64,000 bases of DNA from DATELY01 sp035276085 (GCA_035276085.1 DATELY010000226.1:36816-100815), one strand, 5' to 3'; positions 42,876 to 51,121 are shown, counted from the first letter of the stretch. The notes: a model not told the origin generated them from the letters alone. Numbers and translations are program-made.

Positions 42876-44153
42876 ATGCGGGACGACTACTTCCTCTCTT
42901 CCACGAACCCGCTCGCGACGGCGGACCAGAAAGAGCTCGAAGCACGCGCACTGCGCATCGTCGCCATGCCGGCGGTGCAGGCCGGTCGGCAGCGCGCCGA
43001 GGCACGCATACGGACCATCGTCGGCGACGAAGGCACGACCGAAGGCTGGGACCGGTTTCCGGCGTTCATGGAGGAATGGACCTTCTCGTATGTCGTGAAA
43101 GCCCTCATCGGCGATCCCAACCATCCGCGCATCGCGCAGATCTTCACGTTGCCGCATGCGTGGTTCGGCGTGCGCGTGCCGGGATCGAGAGCGGGCGGCG
43201 GGCCCGGGCCCGATCAGGCCTATCAGTTGATGCCGATCGACTATGGCTCGCGCTATGAGCTCATCGGCCAACGGCGCGAGCCGCGCTCGTCGTACGTCGC
43301 GTACACGTTGATCGGTAACGCTGCACTGACGCTGGCGCTCGTGAATCTGGAAGGCAGCGACTTGCAGGTCGATGCCGACGGTCGCTATCGCATCACGATC
43401 GGTCCCGAGCCGGCGAACGGTCGAGCGAATCATCTGCAGACCAAACCCGGCACGCGCTATCTCTTCATTCGCGATTGCCGCAACGATTGGACCGAAACAC
43501 CGGATGCGCGGCGCCTGCATCGCCTCGATCCGCCGACCTCACCGCCATGGAACGATGAGCAAGTGGCGGAGTTTGCGGCGGAGATGATGGTCGACGATGT
43601 TCCCGGCATGTACTGGTGGATCCGGGTCTTTCGTAATATTCAGACCAACACGATGAGCGCGCCATTCGGCTCCGCGGCCGTGGGTGGATTGCAATCGCAA
43701 ATGATCTCATTCGGTCGAGTCGTGCTGGCGGACGATGAGGCCTTCGTCGTCACCGTGACCGACGCAAACGCCGCATTCCGCGACATCGTGCTGCATGACT
43801 ATTGGTTCAACACCATCGGCGACTACTCGACTCACACGAGCACGCTGACGGCTGCCCAGAGTGCTTCAAACCCGGATGGCACTGCCACGTACGTGATTTC
43901 CGTCCGCGATCCGGGCGTGCACAACTGGCTCGATCCGACAGGGCTGCACGCAGTGCTCGTGGCGCATCGATGGCAGGGTTTACCCACCGGACGGGATGAG
44001 GGTCTCCAAGCGCCTGCGGTTCGATACGAGCTGGTCAAGCTCGCCGAGCTGCACTCGAAGTGTCCCGGCCTGCAGCGGGTTTCGTCCGCTGAGCGCCAAC
44101 GACAACTCCAACAGCGCCGTGCCAGCTACGACCTGCGGTTCGTCGACCGCTGA
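42876..44153 (+). CDS. DUF1214-domain protein, paralogue C
   Basis: A 425-residue protein with the DUF1214 hallmarks: ITIGPEPANGRANHLQTKPG near 173, DAAFRDI-type VTVTDANAAFRDIVLHDYW, and VRDPGVHNWLDPTGLHAVLVAHRWQ near 355-378. It starts LATADQKELEARALRIVAMPAVQ, a helical segment also found in paralogue D at 48838. It follows SDR paralogue C directly and precedes the second Rieske oxygenase gene by 74 bases on the same strand. Role unknown; a protein that works with the SDR on the same substrate is the simplest hypothesis. Confidence 0.84.
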   Translation: MRDDYFLSSTNPLATADQKELEARALRIVAMPAVQAGRQRAEARIRTIVGDEGTTEGWDRFPAFMEEWTFSYVVKALIGDPNHPRIAQIFTLPHAWFGVRVPGSRAGGGPGPDQAYQLMPIDYGSRYELIGQRREPRSSYVAYTLIGNAALTLALVNLEGSDLQVDADGRYRITIGPEPANGRANHLQTKPGTRYLFIRDCRNDWTETPDARRLHRLDPPTSPPWNDEQVAEFAAEMMVDDVPGMYWWIRVFRNIQTNTMSAPFGSAAVGGLQSQMISFGRVVLADDEAFVVTVTDANAAFRDIVLHDYWFNTIGDYSTHTSTLTAAQSASNPDGTATYVISVRDPGVHNWLDPTGLHAVLVAHRWQGLPTGRDEGLQAPAVRYELVKLAELHSKCPGLQRVSSAERQRQLQQRRASYDLRFVDR

Positions 44154-44227
44154 GCACGCTGATTTTCACGCATGAGCACAGGCGCCATGAACACTCGTAA
44201 GACCGTATTACCGTTGAGGAATGCAGC

Positions 44228-45616
44228 ATGACCACCGACGACGGCCAATCATTCGATTACAAAGCAGGCTGGGTGATCGAGCCGGAGCTGCCGCCACAGT
44301 CCAGCGCGGCCAAGATGCCGTATGAAGATTTCGGCACAGCGCCGCTGAACCCGCGCCGCTACTTCGATCCGGCATTCGCTCGATTGGAAGAAGAGCGACT
44401 GTGGCCGAAAGTGTGGACGATGGCCGGGTTCGTATCGGACATCCCGGCAGTCGGCGATTACTTCAAATACGATCTGGGACGCGAGTCGTTCATCGTCGTG
44501 CGCACCGCGCCCGATGCGATCAAGGCGTACTACAACGTCTGCGCGCACCGCGGCAACGCCTTGATCAAAACCGACTTCGGCAATCTCACTCGGTTCTTCT
44601 GCAGTTTCCATGGGTGGCAGTTCGATCTGGACGGCAACAACATCCAGATCACCGACCGCGAGATGTTTCGGCCGGAGACCTTCCAGCGCGGCACCCACCT
44701 CACGCCCGTGCGCTGCGAGATCGCGTGCGGCATGGTGTTCATCCATATGGATCCGCAGGCGCAACCGCTCGCCGAGTTCCTCGGACCGCTCATCCCGCAC
44801 TTGCAGGCGTATCGCATCGAGGACATGCACGTCGTGGCGGATGCCGAAACGACTTGGGACGGCAACTGGAAGACGGGACTCGATGCCTTCAACGAGGCGT
44901 ACCATGCCTACTTCGTGCATCCCATGGCACGCGGCTCGTTCGACGACTACCACACTCAGATCGACACGTACCCCAACGGCATGAACCGGCGCATCGGGAT
45001 GATCGGCGCACCGAGCCCACGCCATCCGCAACAAGGACTCAATCCCGATCTGCAGTATTTGCTGACCGAGGTCGGTCTGAATCCGGCCGAGTTCGATCCG
45101 AGCCGTGGCGATGTGCGCAAGGCGATCCAGCAAGCCAAACGCAAACTCGCGGCGCAGAAGGGCCTCGACTGGAGCGGCTTCACCGATGGCCAGCTGACGG
45201 ATGACTGGAACTACTCCATCTTTCCGAACACGACCTTGAACATCCACGTCGAGGGATTGCTGTTCCAGCGTTTCCGGCCGCACCCGACCGATGCGGAGAA
45301 GTTCATCTACGACAACATGGTGTTGGTGCATCCCACGGACAACGCAGCGTCGATACCTGCTTACATGGGCGTTGCACCCGATACCGACGTCAGCGGCAGG
45401 ACGCGTCCCGCAAGACGCTATGTGCCGCCCGGCGAACCCGGGATGGGGCCGGTCGTCGACGAGGACGGCAAGAACATGTTCTTCGTGCAACGGGGTCTGC
45501 GCTCACGCGGCTTCAGAGGCATGCTGCTGGGTGAGCCTGAGCGGTGCATCCGTCAATTCCACGCCGAACTCGATCGTTACATCTACGGCGCGAACAAACC
45601 TGCCGACGCGGTGTGA
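44228..45616 (+). CDS. Rieske non-heme iron oxygenase, alpha subunit
   Basis: A 462-residue oxygenase. Rieske ligands Cys105-x-His107 and Cys125-x2-His128 (CAHRG and CSFHGW); mononuclear iron site in NWKTGLDAFNEAYHAYFVHP with His226 and His231. GAGGAATGCAGC before the ATG is a good ribosome site. It is distinct from the enzyme at 20359 in the active-site and C-terminal regions. No ferredoxin or reductase gene is adjacent. It closes the DUF1214/Rieske group; its stop codon abuts, with no spacer, the stop of the first ku gene on the other strand, so the transcripts converge. Predicted hydroxylation of a ring or side chain of a hydrophobic substrate. Confidence 0.94.
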   Translation: MTTDDGQSFDYKAGWVIEPELPPQSSAAKMPYEDFGTAPLNPRRYFDPAFARLEEERLWPKVWTMAGFVSDIPAVGDYFKYDLGRESFIVVRTAPDAIKAYYNVCAHRGNALIKTDFGNLTRFFCSFHGWQFDLDGNNIQITDREMFRPETFQRGTHLTPVRCEIACGMVFIHMDPQAQPLAEFLGPLIPHLQAYRIEDMHVVADAETTWDGNWKTGLDAFNEAYHAYFVHPMARGSFDDYHTQIDTYPNGMNRRIGMIGAPSPRHPQQGLNPDLQYLLTEVGLNPAEFDPSRGDVRKAIQQAKRKLAAQKGLDWSGFTDGQLTDDWNYSIFPNTTLNIHVEGLLFQRFRPHPTDAEKFIYDNMVLVHPTDNAASIPAYMGVAPDTDVSGRTRPARRYVPPGEPGMGPVVDEDGKNMFFVQRGLRSRGFRGMLLGEPERCIRQFHAELDRYIYGANKPADAV

Positions 45617-46603
45617 TCAGCCGCGCTTCGTGCGCTTGCGGGGCGTTTTTCGCTTCGTCGTGGTCTTCTTCCTGGCTGCGGCTTTTGCCGTAGTCTTTTG
45701 CGCGCGGCGTTCCGCCAGCGAGATGGGCTGCGCACCTTCCACGTTCGTCACGACCGCATTCTTGGACAGGCTCTTCTTGAGCACCGCCATCAGATCGATG
45801 ATCTTCGCGCCGCCCGCTTCGGCATCGACCTCCTCTGCTTGCTCGAGTTGCGTATGAATGACGCTCTCACGGTCCTTCTGCTTCTCTTTCACCAGCTTCT
45901 GCAACGCTGCGGCGTCTTCGTCCTTGAGCTCCGCTACGTCGAGTGACTTCCGCGTCAGCTCCTCGATGGCCTGCGCATACTGATTCACCTTCGCAGCCGG
46001 GACCTTGGCCCGCTGCGGCAACCCAATCGAGTCGGGCGAGCGGATCTCATCGGCGTAGCGCAACGTATCGGCGCGCAACACCCCATTGTCGGGAACGATC
46101 GCGACGAGATACTCATGCCCGCGCATCACGAAGCTGCCGATGCCAACTTTTCTCGTCCGCTCCATCGTGGCGGTCAACAAGTGATACGCCTTGGCGGACT
46201 TGCCCGCAGGCGCCAGGTAGTACGGTCGCTGGAAGTACACCGGCGGAATCTGCTCGAGCGGCACGAAACTCTCGAGATCGATGTCGCCGGACATTTCCGG
46301 TGCCACCGACTCGAACTCTTCATCGGTGATCAGCACCACATCGCCGGAATCGGTCTGATAACCACGCACCAGTTCCTCCGTGTCGAGCTTCTTGTCCTCT
46401 TTCGAGCAGTGGTACTGCCGTCCCAGCGGATGCCCCTCTTCGTCCACGAGCTTCATCGCGGTCTGCCGTGGGCGGACGGCGGTGAGCAGATCGACCGGAA
46501 TGCTGACGAGTCCGAACGTGATCGTTCCCGACCACAGCGGACGCACGGCCGCTTGCGCGGTTTCCGTTTCGGGTTCCGACCGCTTGCGCTTGCGGCTAGG
46601 CAA
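45617..46603 (-). CDS. ku: DNA end-binding protein Ku, long form
   Basis: A 328-residue bacterial Ku, a homodimeric ring that binds double-strand DNA ends and recruits LigD for non-homologous end joining. The core domain has WSGTITFGLVSIPVDL near residue 24, the YFQRPYYLAP block near 124 and VMRGHEYLVAIVP near 158. The tail (about 283-328) is a Lys/Arg/Thr-rich basic extension, as in Ku proteins with extra DNA binding. Its start overlaps the stop of the second ku gene by 8 bases. No ligD is present in the window. It interrupts the catabolic genes on the opposite strand. Confidence 0.95.
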   Translation of the reverse strand: MPSRKRKRSEPETETAQAAVRPLWSGTITFGLVSIPVDLLTAVRPRQTAMKLVDEEGHPLGRQYHCSKEDKKLDTEELVRGYQTDSGDVVLITDEEFESVAPEMSGDIDLESFVPLEQIPPVYFQRPYYLAPAGKSAKAYHLLTATMERTRKVGIGSFVMRGHEYLVAIVPDNGVLRADTLRYADEIRSPDSIGLPQRAKVPAAKVNQYAQAIEELTRKSLDVAELKDEDAAALQKLVKEKQKDRESVIHTQLEQAEEVDAEAGGAKIIDLMAVLKKSLSKNAVVTNVEGAQPISLAERRAQKTTAKAAARKKTTTKRKTPRKRTKRG

Positions 46604-47375
46604 CTTTCTTCTCCCGGGCCGCTGCGATGCTGGCTCTCAAGTTCTCGGCGAGACCGCCTTGAGCGGCCTTCTTCCTGCGCGCCGGCGGCTTGATCTTTTC
46701 GCCACGCGCCTTCGCCTCGATCAGCTCGCACAAGCGCTTGCGATAGTCGTTCTGCCACTGCTGCGGATCGAAGTCCGCCGCAATGGACGCGACGAGTTGC
46801 TCGGCAAGCTTCAACTCGTTCGCTTGCGGCGCCACGGACTTGGCGGGCTCGATGCCCGAGAACGCAAGCACCTGATCCGCGCGCCGCAGCGTCGACATCG
46901 TCAGATAGCCATCGAGCGCGCTCAGCGCTCCGACGTAACGCTTCTTGCGCATCACCCAATGAGCGATGCCGACGACCTTCTTGCGCTCGAGCGCTTCGGC
47001 CAGGGCGAAGTAACTGCCTTCATCCGCGTCGGGGCCTACGTAGTAGGGCCGCTCATACCACTGATCGCTGAGCACGGACTGCGGCACGAAACGACAGATG
47101 TGAATGTCGCGCGAGTCGGGTGGAACGAGCTTCTCGAGATCCTCTGGCTCGAGAATCACAGCCGTGTCGCGACTGACGGCGAACGCCTTGCGTATCTCGC
47201 CCTTGGGGACCTCCTTGCCGGTGTCCTTGCGCACGATGTGTTGCTCCACCGGCGCACGATCCTTCTTGTGCAGCATGTGGAAGTGAATGGAGCGGTCCTC
47301 GACGGCCGAGTACATCTTCACGTCCACCGGATGCCTCCCGAGGGCGATCGTCCCTTTCCACATCGCTCTAGCCAT
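46596..47375 (-). CDS. ku: DNA end-binding protein Ku, short form
   Basis: A 259-residue second Ku, with MWKGTIALGRHPVDVKMY near the start, IHFHMLHKKDRAPVEQ, the YERPYYVGPDADEG block and VMRKKRYVGALSALDGYL. The tail is shorter (KPPARRKKAAQGGLAEN). Two divergent Ku proteins encoded together may form a heterodimer, as shown for Sinorhizobium Ku3/Ku4. The ATG at 47375 overlaps the stop of the upstream zinc-ribbon gene by 8 bases; the frame is open further upstream but runs antisense-like across that gene. All three genes are thus translationally coupled. Confidence 0.94.
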   Translation of the reverse strand: MARAMWKGTIALGRHPVDVKMYSAVEDRSIHFHMLHKKDRAPVEQHIVRKDTGKEVPKGEIRKAFAVSRDTAVILEPEDLEKLVPPDSRDIHICRFVPQSVLSDQWYERPYYVGPDADEGSYFALAEALERKKVVGIAHWVMRKKRYVGALSALDGYLTMSTLRRADQVLAFSGIEPAKSVAPQANELKLAEQLVASIAADFDPQQWQNDYRKRLCELIEAKARGEKIKPPARRKKAAQGGLAENLRASIAAAREKKVA

Positions 47376-47607
47376 GCGAGCGCTCCTCCGTCCGATCGGC
47401 ACTCGACACACACGCTGGGCAGACGTAGTGCACTTCCGTGTGCCGGACCTTGCAGTGCGGACACATCGGCCCGTCGCAATCCACGCACCGCACCTCGACT
47501 TCGACGGCATAGAACTGCCCGCAGTGCGGACACTCCTCCTCGCCCTCGCCCAGCCACCAGGGCAGGGCTGAAGTGCTGACCGTGACTTTCGATCTCACCT
47601 TCGGCAT
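47368..47607 (-). CDS. Eight-cysteine zinc-ribbon protein coupled to ku genes
   Basis: A 79-residue protein. Eight cysteines lie in four pairs: Cys26/29 (CPHC), Cys41/44 (CVDC), Cys49/52 (CPHC) and Cys63/66 (CPAC), with His51, His56 and His60 among them, enough for two zinc sites in a cross-brace or double-ribbon arrangement. AGGGG lies 5 bases before the ATG at 47607, and the stop overlaps the start of the short ku gene, so this is the first gene of a three-gene operon. I do not recognise a named family. Its coupling suggests a DNA-end-joining accessory or a regulator of the operon (inference). Confidence 0.8.
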   Translation of the reverse strand: MPKVRSKVTVSTSALPWWLGEGEEECPHCGQFYAVEVEVRCVDCDGPMCPHCKVRHTEVHYVCPACVSSADRTEERSHG

Positions 47608-47915
47608 GTACACCCCTTGATCGATGGCCTCGAACAATTGCCGGCCTGTCCCCCGACAACCAACCGTGAGGAGAGAACGACGCTGGGTAATTCCCTGTTC
47701 CACGTCCGTGAGCGGCCCTGGCTCACTGCAGCGGTTCCAGCACCTTGCCGCGCTCGCGCACGATCTGCTCGATGTGCATGGCATCGGCGATGCCCGTGCT
47801 GTCCGTGTTGTGTACAGATGGGTGCTCACACCCGCGGTAGCTGAAGCACGCAGCGCGAGGTTACGCTAGCTGCGACGACGATGCTGGTAACCGATGGCGC
47901 TCCAGGGGGCACGAC
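47608..47915. other. Divergent gap between Ku operon and SDR gene
   Basis: No complete gene. On the minus strand, 47860 down to 47723 reads open and ends ADAMHIEQIVRERGKVLEPLQ-like before TGA, with neighbour-like codon use; this may be the remnant of a lost gene's 3' end. The promoters of the Ku operon and of the SDR gene must lie here; none is clear. Confidence 0.4.
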
Positions 47916-48731
47916 ATGACGACGACTCTGATGCAGGGCAAAGTGGCCGTGATCCTGGGTGCCAGCGCCGAAGGCGGTATCGGATGGACCACTGCGGAAT
48001 CGATGGCGCGTGAGGGTGCGAAAGTCGTCGTCGCGGCCCGGAGCCTCGACAAATTGCAGCAGCTCGCGAAGAAGACCGGAGGGCTCGCGGTGCAATGCGA
48101 TGCCACCCGGCGTTCCGACATCGTCGCGTTGGCTGACACTGTGAAGAAGCAGTTCGGTAAGGCCGACGCCGCGCTGTACTCTCCGAGCGGTGTCTGGTTC
48201 TCCACGCTCGAAACCACCGACGAAGCTTCGCTGCGCGCAGCGATGGAGCTGCATTTCTTCGGCGGCTTCTTCTTCGTGCAGGAGATGCGGCGCGTGATCG
48301 ATCGCAACGGTGCGATCACGCTGATCTCCTCCGTCACCTCCACCAATACACAGGACGGCGTGGTCGCGTACTCCTGCGCCAAGGGCGCGCTCCAGAACCT
48401 GACGCGTTATGCAGCAAAGGAATTCGCGCCCTACGCCATTCGCGTCAACTGCGTCTTTCCCGGGCTGACCGAAACACCGCTGGTGGCGGGCGCGACGAGG
48501 AATCCGGCGCTGCGCAAAGTGTTCGAGCGAGAAATTCCATTGGGTCGCCTCGGCAAGCCCAGCGACATCGCCGAGTACATCACTTTCCTTTCATCGGATC
48601 GCGCGAGCTACATCACCGGCGCCTTCACGCCGATCGACGGCGGCAATTTCATGACGCGTCTGCCGCGCTTCGACGAAATGCCATCGATGGAAGAACAGCA
48701 GGCTGCGATGCCGCAGAACACGGGTCACTGA
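47916..48731 (+). CDS. SDR with extended glycine loop, paralogue D
   Basis: A 271-residue SDR, loop GASAEGGIGW, catalytic ISSVTSTN and YSCAK, and the tail NFMTRLPRFDEMPS typical of the set. Compared with A to C the NAG motif is replaced by YSPSGVWFS, so substrate-site geometry may differ. GGGGGCACGAC precedes the ATG. It is followed after 106 bases by the third DUF1214-type gene, on the far side of the Ku operon from the other two pairs, showing that the SDR-DUF1214 pairing is maintained across an unrelated insertion. Confidence 0.88.
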   Translation: MTTTLMQGKVAVILGASAEGGIGWTTAESMAREGAKVVVAARSLDKLQQLAKKTGGLAVQCDATRRSDIVALADTVKKQFGKADAALYSPSGVWFSTLETTDEASLRAAMELHFFGGFFFVQEMRRVIDRNGAITLISSVTSTNTQDGVVAYSCAKGALQNLTRYAAKEFAPYAIRVNCVFPGLTETPLVAGATRNPALRKVFEREIPLGRLGKPSDIAEYITFLSSDRASYITGAFTPIDGGNFMTRLPRFDEMPSMEEQQAAMPQNTGH

Positions 48732-48837
48732 AGCACCTGTGCCTGCGAGCGGTTCATGTTCCGAGGCATGGAGGCTGCGATGGCATGCGGTGAACGTGCC
48801 GCAGCACGTCTGATGCAGTCGTAGTTATTTAGAGGCC

Positions 48838-50124
48838 ATGCCGATGACACGAGCACCCGGAATTCTGGCCACGCCCGATCAGGATCTGGTCGAAACACGC
48901 GCGCTGAAGGTGCTGCAGTCGGCTGCGTTTCAAGAACAAGTCGAGCGCACGCGCGCCCGCTATGCCGCGGATGAAGCCGCGAGTGTTCCAGGCGGCCAGC
49001 GGATGCTGGACAGAGCCGTCGAGGAGCTCGCGTGGGCGGCTGCGCTGATCGGAGTGAATGCCGATCCGACTCATCCAGCCGTGGCGTGGGTCTACAACGC
49101 GCCGCATGCGCTGAATGGCCGCGCGGTCCCCGGATCGCGCTGGGGCATCGACAATCCAGACAACGTGTACCGCATCGCGCCAGTCGATGGCGCATCCCGA
49201 TATGAAGTGTTCGTGCGCCGGCACGGGCCGGCACCCGTGCAGTTCAGCTACATGCTCTATTCGCACTTCGTGTGCGAGGACGGCCACGAGAAGGACGTGG
49301 ACACTCCCATCGGCGTCCTGCGCAGCGACCAGGTGCAGTGGCCCGCTGGCGACTCCTTCACGTTCACGATCGATGCGTCCCCCGCCAACGGTCGCGCGAA
49401 TCACATTCAATCCACGGCGGAGGCGAAGCAACTGCTCATCCGCAACACGTTGAGCGATTGGAACCGTGAGCTGCCGCTGACGACGACGATCAAGCGCATC
49501 GATGGACCGCCAGCCGCACGGTCAATCGATGACGCGACATGCGCGAGCCGTTCCGCGTTCTATCTCGGCGCGCTGACGAGCTTGAGCCTGAACTGGAAGA
49601 AGAAGTCGCTCTTCGGTCACTGGCTGGACAACATGCTGTGCACGCCGTACGGGCGCGGCGGCGCGTGGGGATTTGCGGCGTCCGGCAACTTCAATCTGGA
49701 CGCTGACGAGGCGCTCGTCGTGACGGTCGATCCGCTCGACGCGGCCTATCTGGGCTTCATGCTCTGCGATCTGTGGCTCGCCTCGCTCGATCACGTCGAC
49801 CAGTCGAGCAGCCTCAACCAGGCTCAGACGCAAGCCAACGGCGATGGCACGTACACCTATGTCATTGCAGGCCGTGATCCCGGTTTCGTGAATTGGCTGG
49901 ATACCGGCGGCCTGCAGCAAGGCAGCATGCTGTATCGCTGGCAAGCGCTACCACGCGCCGATATTTCCGCCGAACGCGCGGTCAAGAGCGTTCGCCGCAT
50001 CCAGCTGCGCGAGTTGCACGCCGCACTGCCGACGGATGCGCGTTTCGTCACGCCAGGCGAGCGAGCGGAGATGCTGAGCCGGCGCGCTCGCGAGTACGCA
50101 CGGCGCTATCTGCCGCGCGACTGA
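48838..50124 (+). CDS. DUF1214-domain protein, paralogue D
   Basis: A 428-residue protein most similar to paralogue C: both begin with ATPDQDLVETRALKVL-like helices and share the ASPANGRANHIQS block near 180, the DPLDAAYLGFMLCDLW block and AGRDPGFVNWLDTGGLQQGSMLYRWQ near 345-370. It follows SDR paralogue D. The region AGAGGCC before the ATG is a weak ribosome site; Met3 is an alternative start. It is the last gene of the catabolic series before an intergenic stretch of 280 bases with no gene I can support. Confidence 0.84.
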   Translation: MPMTRAPGILATPDQDLVETRALKVLQSAAFQEQVERTRARYAADEAASVPGGQRMLDRAVEELAWAAALIGVNADPTHPAVAWVYNAPHALNGRAVPGSRWGIDNPDNVYRIAPVDGASRYEVFVRRHGPAPVQFSYMLYSHFVCEDGHEKDVDTPIGVLRSDQVQWPAGDSFTFTIDASPANGRANHIQSTAEAKQLLIRNTLSDWNRELPLTTTIKRIDGPPAARSIDDATCASRSAFYLGALTSLSLNWKKKSLFGHWLDNMLCTPYGRGGAWGFAASGNFNLDADEALVVTVDPLDAAYLGFMLCDLWLASLDHVDQSSSLNQAQTQANGDGTYTYVIAGRDPGFVNWLDTGGLQQGSMLYRWQALPRADISAERAVKSVRRIQLRELHAALPTDARFVTPGERAEMLSRRAREYARRYLPRD

Positions 50125-50404
50125 TCTCGCGCATCAAGCCAGAGTGTCATAGTGCATCCGCTCTGTGTCTGCGGTGGCTGCGGCAGGCAAAGGCACTACT
50201 CCCTTCGAGAATGGGCTCGCGCGCCGCGAACAGCGCGCGGGTTGTACATACGCAGATGGCCGACAAACATTGTGAAGAGCAGGCCACCGGTCTACTGCCG
50301 CGATGCTGCAGAGCAGAGCGCGCTCGTTTCGTCGCGTAGCCTGCGGCTGCCATCGTGGTATGTGCGCAGTTCCGTAAATGTGTGGCGACTTACAATGCGC
50401 CCCA

Positions 50405-50668
50405 ATGCCTCAAGCGCCTCTACCTCTGCAGCTTGCCCTGTCTGCTTCTGAGCTCGATGATTGGAGTTGCATCGTGCGCGGTGCCGTCGAGAGCGGCTGG
50501 CTCAGCTCCATCGCAAGTATCGCGGTTCAACCGTCCGCGGACACCGTGATCGTCTCCTCGACGCACGGCGACGAGCTCACGCGCACGTACAGCCGCGACG
50601 AAGAATGGCCGTTGCGTTGTTTGTTCGATGTTGCGCACGGGTACTGGCGGGGCTCGCAGAATCACTAG
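50405..50668 (+). CDS. Small hypothetical protein
   Basis: An 87-residue protein, MPQAPLPLQLALSASELDDW..., acidic and soluble. It looks like a genuine gene: third codon positions are GC-rich and it has a plausible alpha/beta pattern, with a VRGAVESGW segment and a Trp-rich end. No family recognised and no strong ribosome site. Its TAG stop lies in the CTAG that starts the second copy of the hairpin element, as for the membrane-protein gene at 17046. Confidence 0.55.
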   Translation: MPQAPLPLQLALSASELDDWSCIVRGAVESGWLSSIASIAVQPSADTVIVSSTHGDELTRTYSRDEEWPLRCLFDVAHGYWRGSQNH

Positions 50669-50821
50669 TGGCCTGTAACACTGATTGTGGACTGTCTGAG
50701 TGAGCGGCCGGCTGGCGAGCTGGCTTGTTGGCCAGAAGGTTTTGCCAGGGCTTCCGGCCAGCCGACCAGCAAGCCAGCACGCGCAAGCCTCGGTATCGAA
50801 TCAGTCGTTACAGGCCACTAG
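50665..50821. mobile_element. 157-bp MITE-like hairpin element, copy 2
   Basis: Runs from CTAGTGGCCTGTAACACTG to CGTTACAGGCCACTAG with terminal inverted repeats better preserved than in copy 1 (17043-17197); the two copies are about 93% identical by eye over their whole length and lie in the same orientation. The interior folds as an imperfect palindrome around GGCCAGAAGG. It encodes nothing. Its high identity to copy 1, 33 kb away, means recent movement or gene conversion. It also may act as a terminator for the preceding gene. Confidence 0.82.
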
Positions 50822-50944
50822 CCGCCTATCGGATTTAGGTGATCGTCGCGAGGACGGTGGCAGATCGAGGAGCGCCTGGTCCAGCGACCGGGGAACTGCA
50901 CGGCTTCTTGCCGAGTTTGTGTTGACTCGTGAGGGGGAACTCGC

Positions 50945-51121
50945 ATGACTTGGCTCGAGAAGTTCGACCGTTTTGTGGCCGCACAGGACGAAGCTTCAGT
51001 CGATACAGATAACATCAAGAGCAACCTACGCGATGCGCTGGAGGCTTTGCTCGATCGCTACCGTGACGAAGGCTATCCGGGCATGGACGCGGAGATCCCG
51101 CCCGACCTGCTCGTGCACTGA
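50945..51121 (+). CDS. Small acidic protein, 58 aa
   Basis: Begins MTWLEKFDRFVAAQDEASVD and ends AEIPPDLLVH before TGA. GAGGGGGAACTCGC directly upstream of the ATG is a strong ribosome site, and codon use is as in neighbours. It is helical and acidic with conserved-looking WLEKFDRF and YRDEGYPGMD blocks, resembling small uncharacterised proteins of proteobacteria. Function unknown. It lies 255 bases before the MarR gene and is probably not part of that operon because a good promoter lies between. Confidence 0.65.
   Translation: MTWLEKFDRFVAAQDEASVDTDNIKSNLRDALEALLDRYRDEGYPGMDAEIPPDLLVH

Noticed and set aside
44249..45490. 413-codon open frame antisense to the second Rieske oxygenase
   Set aside because: Mirror frame of a gene with clear metal-binding motifs; no ribosome site or domain.
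50147..50353. 68-codon minus-strand gene
   Set aside because: No start signal, product Cys/Arg/Ser-rich and unlike neighbours.
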